From: Terriglobia bacterium
GTDB lineage: Bacteria > Acidobacteriota > Terriglobia > UBA7540
Length of the DNA: 12,946 nt
Assembly: GCA_020072905.1 (NCBI GenBank)
Contig: JAIQGB010000141.1
Coordinates: forward strand, 1-12,946
Reading direction: 5' to 3'
Part shown: positions 1 to 6,328 of the stretch, one piece after another
Position numbering within the stretch: the first letter of the stretch is position 1
Layout of the letters: each line of letters starts with the position of its first letter
Translations under genes and position numbers: made by a program
The notes under the pieces: generated by a model
The model's input: the letters and a program-made list of their open reading frames with translations, nothing else
What the model was told of the DNA's origin: nothing
The model's database searches: none

Positions 1-66
1 GCGGTGCCATGACGGCAGCGATGACGGCGGACTATCCCGACCTATTTGCCGGGGCGGCAGTGATCA
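1..66 (+). pseudogene. Central fragment of an esterase/PHB depolymerase, inverted relative to its N-terminal half
   Basis: Read on the plus strand in the frame of the ATG at 9, bases 3-65 encode a short peptide containing AMTADYPDLFAGAAV. This matches the block that follows the GxSxG nucleophile in the LpqC/PHB depolymerase esterase family (compare the family pattern SAGGAMTAxMxxxYPDxFAGxAV). Homology stops at the TGATCA palindrome at 61-66. The N-terminal half of what looks like the same protein begins there on the minus strand. The fragment therefore belongs to an inverted piece of the same or a related gene. The window begins inside it, so its upstream part is not visible. Family identification is from memory of the motif. 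Confidence 0.6.
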
Positions 67-430
67 TCTGCCTGATCGACACCACCTCGTCGCCGCCGTG
101 CTTGGCTTTCGTGGGGTCGAACCAGTTGAAGCACTCAAGCCAATTGTTGGTGAAGGGCTGCTCGGGAAGGAGGATGACCCATCCGAAGCGATCGGCGAGG
201 TCCGACCAGCCGCTTTCCAAGCCGTAGATTCGCCCGCTCTGCAAGCAGCCATGCAGCGCAATGATCAGCGTGGCCGGCGCAGACGCTTTGCTCGGCGCAT
301 AGACGGAGGTCCAGAGCCGTCCCGGGTTGGAGCCGAAATCATAGAGGGGTTCGAAGCCGCCAGCCCAAGCCGGGAGGGAGACCGTCAGCCATAGCGCGCA
401 GACGGCGGCGAGATGAAGGCGCGGTGTCAT
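32..430 (-). CDS. Secreted esterase/PHB depolymerase family protein, N-terminal half only
   Basis: Starting at the ATG at 430, with GGAGG five bases upstream, the product opens with a signal peptide (residues 1 to about 24, ending PAWAGG). It continues into an alpha/beta-hydrolase fold: TLIIALHGCLQ is the oxyanion-hole HGC motif, followed by a W-rich stretch (NNWLECFNWFDP) and HGGDEVVSIRQMI. This is the usual start of LpqC/PHB-depolymerase-like serine esterases, which hydrolyse polyhydroxyalkanoate or other esters outside the cytoplasm. Homology ends near base 62, and a short unrelated tail runs to a stop at 32. The catalytic serine, aspartate and histidine are missing from this reading frame. 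The next block of the family lies on the opposite strand at 1-66, so the gene is broken by an inversion or an assembly chimera. An FNR-type box lies upstream. Confidence 0.72.
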   Translation of the reverse strand: MTPRLHLAAVCALWLTVSLPAWAGGFEPLYDFGSNPGRLWTSVYAPSKASAPATLIIALHGCLQSGRIYGLESGWSDLADRFGWVILLPEQPFTNNWLECFNWFDPTKAKHGGDEVVSIRQMITAAPANRSG

Positions 431-502
431 GGTGCCTCCAGAGCAGAGATTTTTGCGATAGATCTGCGCGGTTCCCGCTGGGGGACCGGCGGCCACGCCG
501 CT

Positions 503-552
503 GCTAAGAGAAATAGTGCGGAACCCCACCCGCCAGCATTGATTCAAATCAA
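503..552 (-). promoter_or_regulatory. FNR/FixK/Anr-type box and probable promoter of the esterase gene
   Basis: Bases 539-552 read TTGAT-TCAA-ATCAA, a perfect TTGAT-N4-ATCAA dyad, the consensus of the CRP/FNR regulators FNR, Anr, FnrL and FixK. On the minus strand a weak -10-like TATTTC (515-510) follows. That would place transcription start near 503-504, so the box centre (545.5) sits about 42 bases upstream, the class II activator position. The downstream gene starts at 430. The box is seen directly; regulation by low oxygen is inferred. Confidence 0.5.
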
Positions 553-1085
553 ATGCCGGAGCGTGCCGGGAGAGCGATGCGCTGAGGGTGCCCGCCTAGA
601 CCGGGCTTTGCTCGGGAAAGCGCGGCTTGCGCTTGTCGCGGTAGTAGCGGTTGCCTTGGGAATCCGTGCCGACGGGTTCGCCACGGAAAAGCGTGAAAAG
701 ACGGGTGCCGAGGTTCATTGGCCGCGCATATATGCCCCCACGGCGGCGCTACGTCCAGCGGGCAAATAAAACGGTAGCCGCGCCGCGGCAAAGTTTCGAC
801 ATAGCGAGGCGTCTCCGCGTCATCGCCCAGCGCCTCGCGCAGACGATTGACAACGGCGTTGATGCCGTGCTCGAAATCGACGAAGGTATCTTCCGGCCAG
901 AGTTTCTTGTGGAGTTCTTCGCGGGTAACCAACTCGCCTGGGCGCTCGAGCAGCATGGCCAGCACGTCAATGGGCTGGCCGTGGAGCTTCAGCTTCAGTC
1001 CGTGCTTGCGCAGTTCTTGGGTATGGAGGTCTAACTCGAAGGCCCCAAAACGGATCGGGTGTGCCAACCGGGCAAGCGTTTCCAT
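549..1085 (-). CDS. Winged-helix (OmpR/CadC-type) transcriptional regulator, truncated after the DNA-binding domain
   Basis: From the ATG at 1085 the first ~110 residues form a complete Trans_reg_C winged helix: RFGAFELDLHTQELRKHG, then LHGQPIDVLAMLLERPGELVTREEL, the recognition-helix region DFEHGINAVVNRLREALGD, and the closing wing ETLPRRGYRFICPLD. This wording is very typical of the large acidobacterial family in which the domain is fused to a membrane segment and TPR, TolB-like or WD40-like repeats. Here homology stops near base 755. The remaining ~70 codons are an unrelated basic, proline-rich tail that overlaps the NDUFA12 fragment in another frame. The sensory half is therefore absent, either through a chimeric junction or a real truncation. 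The start at 1085 was chosen because the domain begins ten residues later; longer starts run across the putative promoter. Confidence 0.7.
   Translation of the reverse strand: METLARLAHPIRFGAFELDLHTQELRKHGLKLKLHGQPIDVLAMLLERPGELVTREELHKKLWPEDTFVDFEHGINAVVNRLREALGDDAETPRYVETLPRRGYRFICPLDVAPPWGHICAANEPRHPSFHAFPWRTRRHGFPRQPLLPRQAQAALSRAKPGLGGHPQRIALPARSGI
596..718 (-). pseudogene. NDUFA12-family complex I assembly subunit, N-terminal fragment
   Basis: From the ATG at 718 a 40-residue peptide begins MNLGTRLFTLFRGEPVGTD and continues SQGNRYYRDKR before an early TAG at 596. The GTRLFT...RGE.VGTD..GNRYYR pattern is the hallmark of NDUFA12 (B17.2), an accessory subunit of NADH:ubiquinone oxidoreductase found in mitochondria and alphaproteobacteria. 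Family members run to about 100-135 residues and continue with RRWV.Y and a W-rich tail. None of that is present in any frame here, so this is a truncated copy. No convincing ribosome site precedes the ATG, and a GCATATATGC palindrome at 726-735 sits just upstream, close to where regulator homology ends. It overlaps, in another frame, the read-through tail of the regulator ORF. Confidence 0.6.
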
Positions 1086-1144
1086 TGCGGAAACTTTTTG
1101 CCGAACGCGAGGTCGGATGGAATGGCATGAACAGGGTACTGCAT

Positions 1145-1209
1145 GCGCATTCTGTCCCTTCGGGTACCCGGTATTGTTGCTATTTAACACAGAATGCGCC
1201 AGATGTAAA
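1145..1209 (-). promoter_or_regulatory. Putative promoter with overlapping 11-bp inverted repeat, upstream of the winged-helix regulator
   Basis: GCGCATTCTGT at 1145-1155 and ACAGAATGCGC at 1189-1199 are perfect inverted copies separated by 33 bases. The spacer also holds the palindrome GGGTACCC (1162-1169). On the minus strand a -35-like TTTACA (1209-1204), a 17-base spacer and an AT-rich -10-like TAAATA (1186-1181) surround one arm of the repeat. The other arm would lie just downstream of the transcription start. This geometry fits an operator for autoregulation or repression of the regulator gene starting at 1085. The repeat is directly seen; the promoter and function are inferred. Confidence 0.4.
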
Positions 1210-1363
1210 GCCAAATTGTCTCTGGCCCACCTCTAAGCCTCGATGCCACATCGGGTTAGGGTGCGACGTGCGTATGACCCTGAAATTATCCCCCTTGCAT
1301 TGACCCAGCTGCTTTCCTGCCGCCAAGCTGGCGCCACGCGAGCGAGACGCGCGGCCGAGGCCA

Positions 1364-1394
1364 CCGCGTCCATCGCGAATTCAACACCGAGGTG
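1364..1394 (+). repeat. 31-bp leader repeat, copy 1
   Basis: This 31-base stretch contains GAATTCAACACCGAGGTG and matches 2164-2194 at 30 of 31 positions (T at 1373 versus A at 2173). It ends just before the start region of the small exported protein gene and supplies a GAGG that could serve an in-frame ATG at 1399. Copy 2 sits in the same position relative to the HAF-protein gene, exactly 800 bases downstream. Confidence 0.8.
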
Positions 1395-1431
1395 GTTTAT
1401 GAACCAGAAGATCACAGGAAAGGAAACGCCA

Positions 1432-1887
1432 ATGAAATTCAAAGTTACGACCACAATCTTCGCCCTCGTGCTGGTCGCGGGCTTTGTAGCCCTGACTCTC
1501 TCACTGAGCACGGGAGCGGCTTCGGCATCGGCGGCGTCCACGAAAAAAGGAGATCTCCATGTGACGAAAGAGTGCTCGGAGTACACGGGCGCCGCCGGTG
1601 ACTTCTGCACGATCACGTCCTCGGACCTCGCGGCGATCGCGGTCGGCTCGAAGGTCATCTATGACCAGGCGGCTAATTTTGCGGCGGGCTTTGTGGACAC
1701 TGACGTCGTTCTCGACGCCGGGGCCGGCAACAGGGCGGTCGGCCATTGCACGCTCGATTTGGGGACCGGCTTCGGACTGTGCACGTTCTCGGACGGAACC
1801 GGGCAGTTCACCGGGTTCCATGCCCGTGTCGATGTCTCGCCGTTTCCGGACTCAGTATGGCACTGGGACGGGACGTACAGCTATTGA
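1432..1887 (+). CDS. Small exported beta-rich protein, possibly allene-oxide-cyclase/dirigent-like barrel
   Basis: The product is 151 residues. The ATG at 1432 is preferred because it has AAAGGA at a good distance and opens directly with a signal peptide (MKFK, hydrophobic run to about residue 27, AxA-type cleavage near residues 32-35). An in-frame ATG at 1399 is an alternative that would add 11 residues. The mature part is rich in Gly, Asp and Thr with alternating hydrophobics. Its four cysteines fall in two pairs with identical spacing (C48/C59 and C106/C117, both C-x10-C), consistent with two disulphides in an exported protein. The tail GFHARVDVS...WHWDGTYSY resembles the C-terminus of bacterial proteins annotated as allene oxide cyclase barrel-like; that link is tentative. 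No enzymatic function is assigned. It shares a leader repeat with the next gene. Confidence 0.7.
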   Translation: MKFKVTTTIFALVLVAGFVALTLSLSTGAASASAASTKKGDLHVTKECSEYTGAAGDFCTITSSDLAAIAVGSKVIYDQAANFAAGFVDTDVVLDAGAGNRAVGHCTLDLGTGFGLCTFSDGTGQFTGFHARVDVSPFPDSVWHWDGTYSY

Positions 1888-2198
1888 CACTCACTTCTCC
1901 AAACGCGAGGAGCCTGCCGTCAGGGTATGGGAGCATCAATGATTTCACTTTAAGGTCGATACAAAGCTTGCGTCTGCTGAGGCCCAGCAATGATTCGGAG
2001 CTACGTAGCTGCGATTCTGAGCACACCGGCGGGGCGTGCGCACTTGGACCGAGACGATCTGAAGCGCGCCGCGCGAGGCAATTACCTTTCACACCCGAGC
2101 AGGTCGCGCGCATCCGCGCGGAAGTTCGGGCAAGGCAAGCGTTGTAGGGGCGGTTCCATATCCCCGCGTCCAACGCGAATTCAACACCGAGGTGAGGG
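1888..2198 (+). other. Intergenic stretch with no supported gene, ends in leader repeat copy 2
   Basis: These 311 bases between two exported-protein genes hold no ORF with a recognisable start, ribosome site and domain. The only coding-like stretch is a plus-strand frame ending at 2147 with LPFTPEQVARIRAEVRARQAL, which looks like a protein C-terminus but has no visible beginning. It may be a gene remnant or chance. No tRNA or riboswitch pattern was seen. Confidence 0.4.
2164..2194 (+). repeat. 31-bp leader repeat, copy 2
   Basis: Near-identical to 1364-1394 (30 of 31 bases). It lies 4 bases before the ATG of the HAF-repeat gene and its end, together with the next bases (GAGGTGAGGG), forms the ribosome binding site. 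Two neighbouring exported-protein genes thus share an untranslated leader, which suggests a duplicated or shared expression element. Confidence 0.8.
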
Positions 2199-3329
2199 AT
2201 GAACTCAGTCTGCAAATCAAAGTTCGTCGCGATGTTGAGCTTGTTTTCTATCCTCACGCTGCTCGCACCGTGGGGTTGGTGCCAGCAGCAAGGTAATCCA
2301 ATCGATCTCGGGACGCTGCCTGGCGGGTCGTTTACTGAGGCTTGGGGAATCAACGAGAACGGCGACGTCGTCGGTTGGGGGGACAATGCCGAAGGCAACA
2401 CACGGCCGTTTTTTGTTGCCACGCGCGGTCCTGAGGCTTTCAAGATGATCGACCTCGGGACGTTGGGCGGCGATCGAACTGATAATTGGACCATGGCCAT
2501 GGATATCAACAATGCAGGCCTGGTTGTGGGCCATGCCCCAACGGCCACCGGGGAAATCCGCCCGTGGGTGTGGTCAAAGAACCTGCCGATGACGGACCTG
2601 GGCACGCTGGCGGGTCACGCGTACGGTGCAGCCTACGGCGTGAACGATCTCGGCATGATCGTCGGTTGGAGTGCCTCGGGATTTGATTGTGAGGACCAGA
2701 CGCCCGTTGCGTGGTTGCCAGACCCCAGCTCGAAGTCCTGGAAGGTCGCGAGGCTTGACACCACGGGCTTCGGCAACAATTTCATTTGCTGGGAAGCGTG
2801 GAAAAGCAACCGGCTCGGCCAGACCGTCGGCAATGCTATCGACATGTCGACTGGGGGGCCTAGCGCCTGGCTCTGGAACCCGCTCCCGGGCGGCGGGTGG
2901 AAAGTGGCAAAACTCGAAAGTGTTCCTGGATATGCCCTGTCTATGGCACACGACATTAACGATCGGGGTGAAATATCGGGCCATGTTATTACGGAGGACT
3001 GGAACATTTCGTTGGCCGCCATGTGGAGGCCCACTTCTCCGGACCGGACTGTCTATCGAGTCCAGGTGCTCCCCAGCCTGACAGACCCACCGCAGGGCTG
3101 GGCCGTCGCTGAGCGTATCAACGACGTGGGTGACGCGGTCGGAGTTAGTGCCGACTCGGACTGGGTCGATCAGGCGGTTCGCTGGTCGGGCAACACGACA
3201 CCCTCCATACACCTGTTGGGGCTCTCCTGGAGCTATTTGTACGCGGTTAACAACTCGGGAATCGCCGCGGGCGGTGGCGTGAACCCGGATACCGGAGAGT
3301 ACCACGCGTTGATCTGGTCATTTCGTTGA
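2199..3329 (+). CDS. Secreted HAF-repeat protein
   Basis: The product is 376 residues. A signal peptide covers about residues 1-28 (basic N-terminus, hydrophobic core LSLFSILTLLAPWGW, followed by QQQ). The rest is built from HAF repeats (the extracellular repeat family with pattern DLGTLGG...A..IN..G.VVG). The clear copies start near residues 36 (DLGTLPGGSFTEAWGINENG), 85 (DLGTLGGDRTD) and 133 (DLGTLAGHAYGAAYGVND). Three weaker copies retain only the second half: AHDINDRGEISGH, AERINDVGDAVGV and LYAVNNSGIAAGG. Such repeats probably fold as a beta-propeller-like surface protein; their ligands are unknown. HAF proteins are abundant in Acidobacteriota and some other soil bacteria. The ATG at 2199 follows a strong GAGGTGAGGG ribosome site. 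Two hairpins lie just downstream of the stop. Confidence 0.85.
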   Translation: MNSVCKSKFVAMLSLFSILTLLAPWGWCQQQGNPIDLGTLPGGSFTEAWGINENGDVVGWGDNAEGNTRPFFVATRGPEAFKMIDLGTLGGDRTDNWTMAMDINNAGLVVGHAPTATGEIRPWVWSKNLPMTDLGTLAGHAYGAAYGVNDLGMIVGWSASGFDCEDQTPVAWLPDPSSKSWKVARLDTTGFGNNFICWEAWKSNRLGQTVGNAIDMSTGGPSAWLWNPLPGGGWKVAKLESVPGYALSMAHDINDRGEISGHVITEDWNISLAAMWRPTSPDRTVYRVQVLPSLTDPPQGWAVAERINDVGDAVGVSADSDWVDQAVRWSGNTTPSIHLLGLSWSYLYAVNNSGIAAGGGVNPDTGEYHALIWSFR

Positions 3330-3334
3330 GCACC

Positions 3335-3387
3335 GGGACCATAGAGGTCCCTTAGCATCTTGCGATTAGAGGCTAACGGCTAGCCTC
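3335..3387 (+). terminator. Two tandem hairpins after the HAF gene
   Basis: GGGACC-ATAGA-GGTCCC at 3335-3351 is a 6-bp stem with a 5-base loop. GAGGCTA-ACGGC-TAGCCTC at 3369-3387 is a 7-bp stem with a 5-base loop. Both are perfect and start 5 and 39 bases after the stop. Neither is followed by a long T run, so intrinsic termination is only probable; mRNA 3'-end protection is another option. Confidence 0.4.
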
Positions 3388-3542
3388 CCGAGGGGCGACG
3401 CGGGTCCTGAGCAATGACGTAGGGACAGGGCTTGCACCGGTCTGTCCCAATCGGTACCAAGGCAAAGGGGCGGTACGGCAAGCCCGCACTCCTACAGATA
3501 AACGGATTGAACAGTTGGCCAGCCCCGTGACGGGAGGAAGTC

Positions 3543-4259
3543 ATGTCAAGCCAAAAGGTGTCATCGGCGCTGGTTATCGCCTGGGTTGCCGTGCCGAGCT
3601 TGGCCATATTGCTGGGCGTAGGTGCGGCGCTGGCCCAGAGCAGCTCGGCGAATTACGCCTTCCTGGTGGGCGCGGGGTTCCTTTGCGATCCCGGTGACTC
3701 TGCCACCTGCCCTGCGGTGGCCAGGTCCGCCAATGGCGACAGCTACGAGATGAGCGGCGCCGGCACGCTCAACGCGCAAAGCAAGTCGGTCACCGCAGCC
3801 GGAACTTTCACCCACAAGTCCTCCAGTGGAACTGTGCTCGAGACGGGCGTCTGGATCGCGAGCGAACTCACGAGCTTCGATCTCTACGGTATCGCACCGG
3901 GTGCCCTCATGCGCGGAGGCGGGGCGTTCGGCCATCCGCGGTTTGGCCCCATGCGCTCGGGAATCTTCTCTGGTTCCATGCCGGCAGGCGGTCTGGCCGT
4001 TTTCCGCGTTCGGCTATTGCCCATAGTGGGGCTGCCGAAAAACGCGACGCTGCAAGTGAACTGCGCCCTCGGCAAGGTGCCTGACGAACGCCAAGTGGAA
4101 GGGATAAGGCTGGCCTTCGAGGGAGGCGGTGTCGAATTCGCTGAGGAAGTCAGCGGGCGTACCCTGTTCGTCTTGACCAGGTCCGGAGCCAGTGCTGCGG
4201 CGAAGGCGCCCGCTCCGGAGGCCAAAACGAACCTTGCACCGGCTGAGGTCCAGCAGTGA
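3543..4259 (+). CDS. Exported protein of unknown function
   Basis: The product is 238 residues. The start at 3543 follows GGGAGGAAG with good spacing. A long signal peptide ends with the AxA site LGVGAALA|QSSS (cleavage after about residue 31). The mature region is Gly/Ser/Ala-rich with probable beta structure: TYPE features seen include YEMSGAGTLNAQSKSVTAAGTFTHKSSSG, which alternates polar and hydrophobic residues, a glycine-rich turn GALMRGGGAFGHP, and three cysteines in the mature part (C48, C56 and one in VNCALG). The last ~20 residues are an Ala/Pro/Lys-rich tail (AAAKAPAPEAK) like a flexible wall-spanning or disordered segment. I recognise no domain. It is a third exported protein in a row, but is separated from the HAF gene by 213 bases and two hairpins, so it is probably its own transcription unit. 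About 290 bases without a supported gene follow it. Confidence 0.7.
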   Translation: MSSQKVSSALVIAWVAVPSLAILLGVGAALAQSSSANYAFLVGAGFLCDPGDSATCPAVARSANGDSYEMSGAGTLNAQSKSVTAAGTFTHKSSSGTVLETGVWIASELTSFDLYGIAPGALMRGGGAFGHPRFGPMRSGIFSGSMPAGGLAVFRVRLLPIVGLPKNATLQVNCALGKVPDERQVEGIRLAFEGGGVEFAEEVSGRTLFVLTRSGASAAAKAPAPEAKTNLAPAEVQQ

Positions 4260-4550
4260 TTTAAATGTGTGGGGAACAACACAGAAGTCAGCAGAAACAG
4301 GTCAGGCTGGAACCAAGCCGGTTCTTTCGGCGCCAGAAATCCACCCTGACCCCGATGGGAGCCTGGCCTGCTGCGGTCAGCCCATGGAGCCGCGCCTCAC
4401 GCGCGCCCCAAGTCGCGGGAGGTCGATCTTCTGACCTTGTGAACAATCCGGATCGTCCAGTCCTCGCGCCTCGCGCGCGGTGCGGGTCGGCCACGCCAGG
4501 GGGGAAATCCTCTCGCGAACGTGATAGAACTGTCGCGGCCGATCCGCCCT

Positions 4551-5012
4551 ATGGAATCCTTCACGATCGACGCGGCGACGGATGCGGAACGCGACTGGTG
4601 CGCGCAGCTCATGGCCGGGACCGACCCCTGGATCACCCTGGGTCGCAGCCTGGAACAATGCCGCGCCTTCTGCCAGAACCGCGAGTACCTTCTCTACGTC
4701 GCGCACGCCGAGGGCCGCCCCTGTGGCTTCATCCTGATGCATCGCCGCGGGCTGGCCAGCTCGCCCTACATTGCGACGATTGCCGTGGCCGAGGGTTTTC
4801 GCAGCCGCGGTCTGGGCAGCCGCCTGCTGGAATTCGCTGAAGGACTCTTCCGCAACGAGGCCCGCCATATTTTCCTCTGTGTCTCCTCCTTCAACGCGCG
4901 TGCGCGCGCCCTCTACGAGCGCCGCGGCTATACGGTCGTCGGTGAACTGAAGGACTACATCAAGTTGGGCGCCTCGGAAATCATCATGCACAAGCGGCTG
5001 AGGCAGCCGTGA
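4551..5012 (+). CDS. GNAT-family N-acetyltransferase
   Basis: From the ATG at 4551 the protein is 153 residues, the usual length for a single GNAT domain. An in-frame GTG at 4521 would add ten residues and has a G-run 16 bases upstream, so the start is uncertain. The acetyl-CoA pyrophosphate loop (motif A) is clear: PYIATIAVAEGFRSRGLGSRLLEFAE, with the R-x-x-G-x-G/A signature as RSRGLG. Motif B follows as LCVSSFNARARALYERRGYTVVGELKDY, with the ALYERRGY helix typical of RimI-like enzymes. It transfers an acetyl group from acetyl-CoA to an amine; the acceptor (protein N-terminus, small molecule or antibiotic) cannot be told. Its stop overlaps the GTG start of the MFS transporter by 4 bases, so the two are almost surely co-translated. 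Confidence 0.85.
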   Translation: MESFTIDAATDAERDWCAQLMAGTDPWITLGRSLEQCRAFCQNREYLLYVAHAEGRPCGFILMHRRGLASSPYIATIAVAEGFRSRGLGSRLLEFAEGLFRNEARHIFLCVSSFNARARALYERRGYTVVGELKDYIKLGASEIIMHKRLRQP

Positions 5013-6256
5013 GCGCTCGCCCCTGGCGGCTGGTGCTATTGCTGTGCGCAACCGCCACGGCAAGCTACCTGTGCCGCGTCAACCTCTCGGTGGCGGGGGC
5101 GCTGCTCATGCCCGATCTGGGCCTCTCCCAGATCGAGATGGGGCGCGTGTTCAGCGCCTTCCTGCTCGGCTACGCGCTGTTTCAAATTCCGGCAGGAATG
5201 CTGGCCGACCGCTGGGGCTCGCGGCGAGTGCTCGCCTTGGCTGCCTTCGCGTGGGTTGCCGTCACCGCGCTCATGGCGGCATCGGGGTGGGGTTGGTTGG
5301 GTCGCACCTCCGCCGGGATGCTGCTCGTTCTGCTGGCGTTGCGTTTCGTCATCGGCGCTTGCGAAGCGCCAACCTTTCCTGCCGCCGCCCACGGCGTGGC
5401 GCGATGGATCCCTCCCGCGCGCCAGGGTCGCGCCAACGGCATCGTGATTGCCGGAGTCGGCCTCGGATCGGCTCTGGCTCCTCCCCTCTTGTCAGTCGTG
5501 ATGACCCGCTGGGGATGGCGCGCCGCGCTGCTCGCTTCCGCGCTTCCTGCCCTCGCGGTCGCACTCGCTTGGCTGGGAATGCACGAACCTCAGGTTGCAG
5601 TTATTCCCACCGTCAGTTCCTCGCCCCCTACTACGAAGAGAAGTTCGCTCAAAACACTGAGCTTCGTGTTGCTTACTGCCAGCTACACGCTGCAGGGATA
5701 CGTGGGTTACATTTTCGTGTTCTGGTTCTACTTGTACCTCGTGCAGGAACGGCATTTCGACCTTCTGCGCGGCGCCGCGTTCAGCAGCCTGCCGTGGATT
5801 CTGAGTATCGTCTCCATTCCCCTGGGGGGAATCGTCTCCGACCGGCTCGTGGCGGGGCGGCTGGGCCTCGGCTGGGGACGCCGCGCCGTGCCGCTGTTCG
5901 GGTTGACCTTTGCCGGAGTTTTCCTGGCGCTGGGAGCGCAGACCGAAAACGCCTACGCGGCAGTCGTGTATCTGACCCTCGCCACAGCCCTCGTGCTCTC
6001 GGTGGAAGGTCCGTTTTGGGCCACGATGATGGAGATCGCCGGGTCAGGCACCGGTACTGCCGGCGGCGTGATGAACATGGGGACAAACGTCGGAGGACTC
6101 GTCTCTCCGGCCCTCACTCCCATCCTCGCCGCACACCTGGGCTGGAAGAACGCGCTCTACGTCGCCGCGGTCATCTCGGTGCTGGGCGCAAGCCTGTGGC
6201 TGGGCATCACTCCTCCTGAATCTGATTCCCCTTCGACCCAGCCACACGCCGTGTAG
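5009..6256 (+). CDS. MFS transporter, probable ACS (anion:cation symporter) type
   Basis: The product is 415 residues with about 12 hydrophobic segments in two halves joined by a hydrophilic loop (SSSPPTTKRSS). The N-terminal part CRVNLSVAGALLMPDLGLSQIEMG followed by AFLLGYALFQIPAGMLADRWGSRRVL carries MFS motif A (G-x-L-A-D-R-x-G-x-R). The C-terminal MNMGTNVGGLVSPALTPILA resembles the signature of ACS-family sugar-acid and organic-anion:H+ symporters. The substrate is not predictable; acidic sugars, aromatic acids or other organic anions would be typical. Translation starts at a GTG inside the GTGA overlap with the acetyltransferase stop, which indicates translational coupling. The gene converges on the RACo gene with 72 bases between. 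Confidence 0.87.
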   Translation: MSARPWRLVLLLCATATASYLCRVNLSVAGALLMPDLGLSQIEMGRVFSAFLLGYALFQIPAGMLADRWGSRRVLALAAFAWVAVTALMAASGWGWLGRTSAGMLLVLLALRFVIGACEAPTFPAAAHGVARWIPPARQGRANGIVIAGVGLGSALAPPLLSVVMTRWGWRAALLASALPALAVALAWLGMHEPQVAVIPTVSSSPPTTKRSSLKTLSFVLLTASYTLQGYVGYIFVFWFYLYLVQERHFDLLRGAAFSSLPWILSIVSIPLGGIVSDRLVAGRLGLGWGRRAVPLFGLTFAGVFLALGAQTENAYAAVVYLTLATALVLSVEGPFWATMMEIAGSGTGTAGGVMNMGTNVGGLVSPALTPILAAHLGWKNALYVAAVISVLGASLWLGITPPESDSPSTQPHAV

Positions 6257-6280
6257 AGGATCGTGAACGGTTCGGGAAAT

Positions 6281-6301
6281 CCATGCCATCGTTCGGTATG
6301 G
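6281..6301. terminator. Hairpin between convergent genes
   Basis: CCATGCC (6281-6287) pairs with GGTATGG (6295-6301) through seven pairs including one G-T, with a 7-base loop. It lies midway between the MFS stop and the RACo stop, where a bidirectional terminator would be expected. There is no adjacent T tract, so confidence is low. Confidence 0.25.
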
Positions 6302-6328
6302 GTGCAATGGGTTACTCGCCGGTCCGCG

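Noticed and set aside
4260..4550. Possible small gene upstream of the acetyltransferase
   Set aside because: The plus-strand frames here run out of frame into the acetyltransferase and lack a ribosome site or recognisable domain.
5044..6219. 391-codon plus-strand frame inside the MFS transporter gene
   Set aside because: Arg-rich out-of-frame translation of the transporter; the true frame shows membrane segments and MFS motifs.
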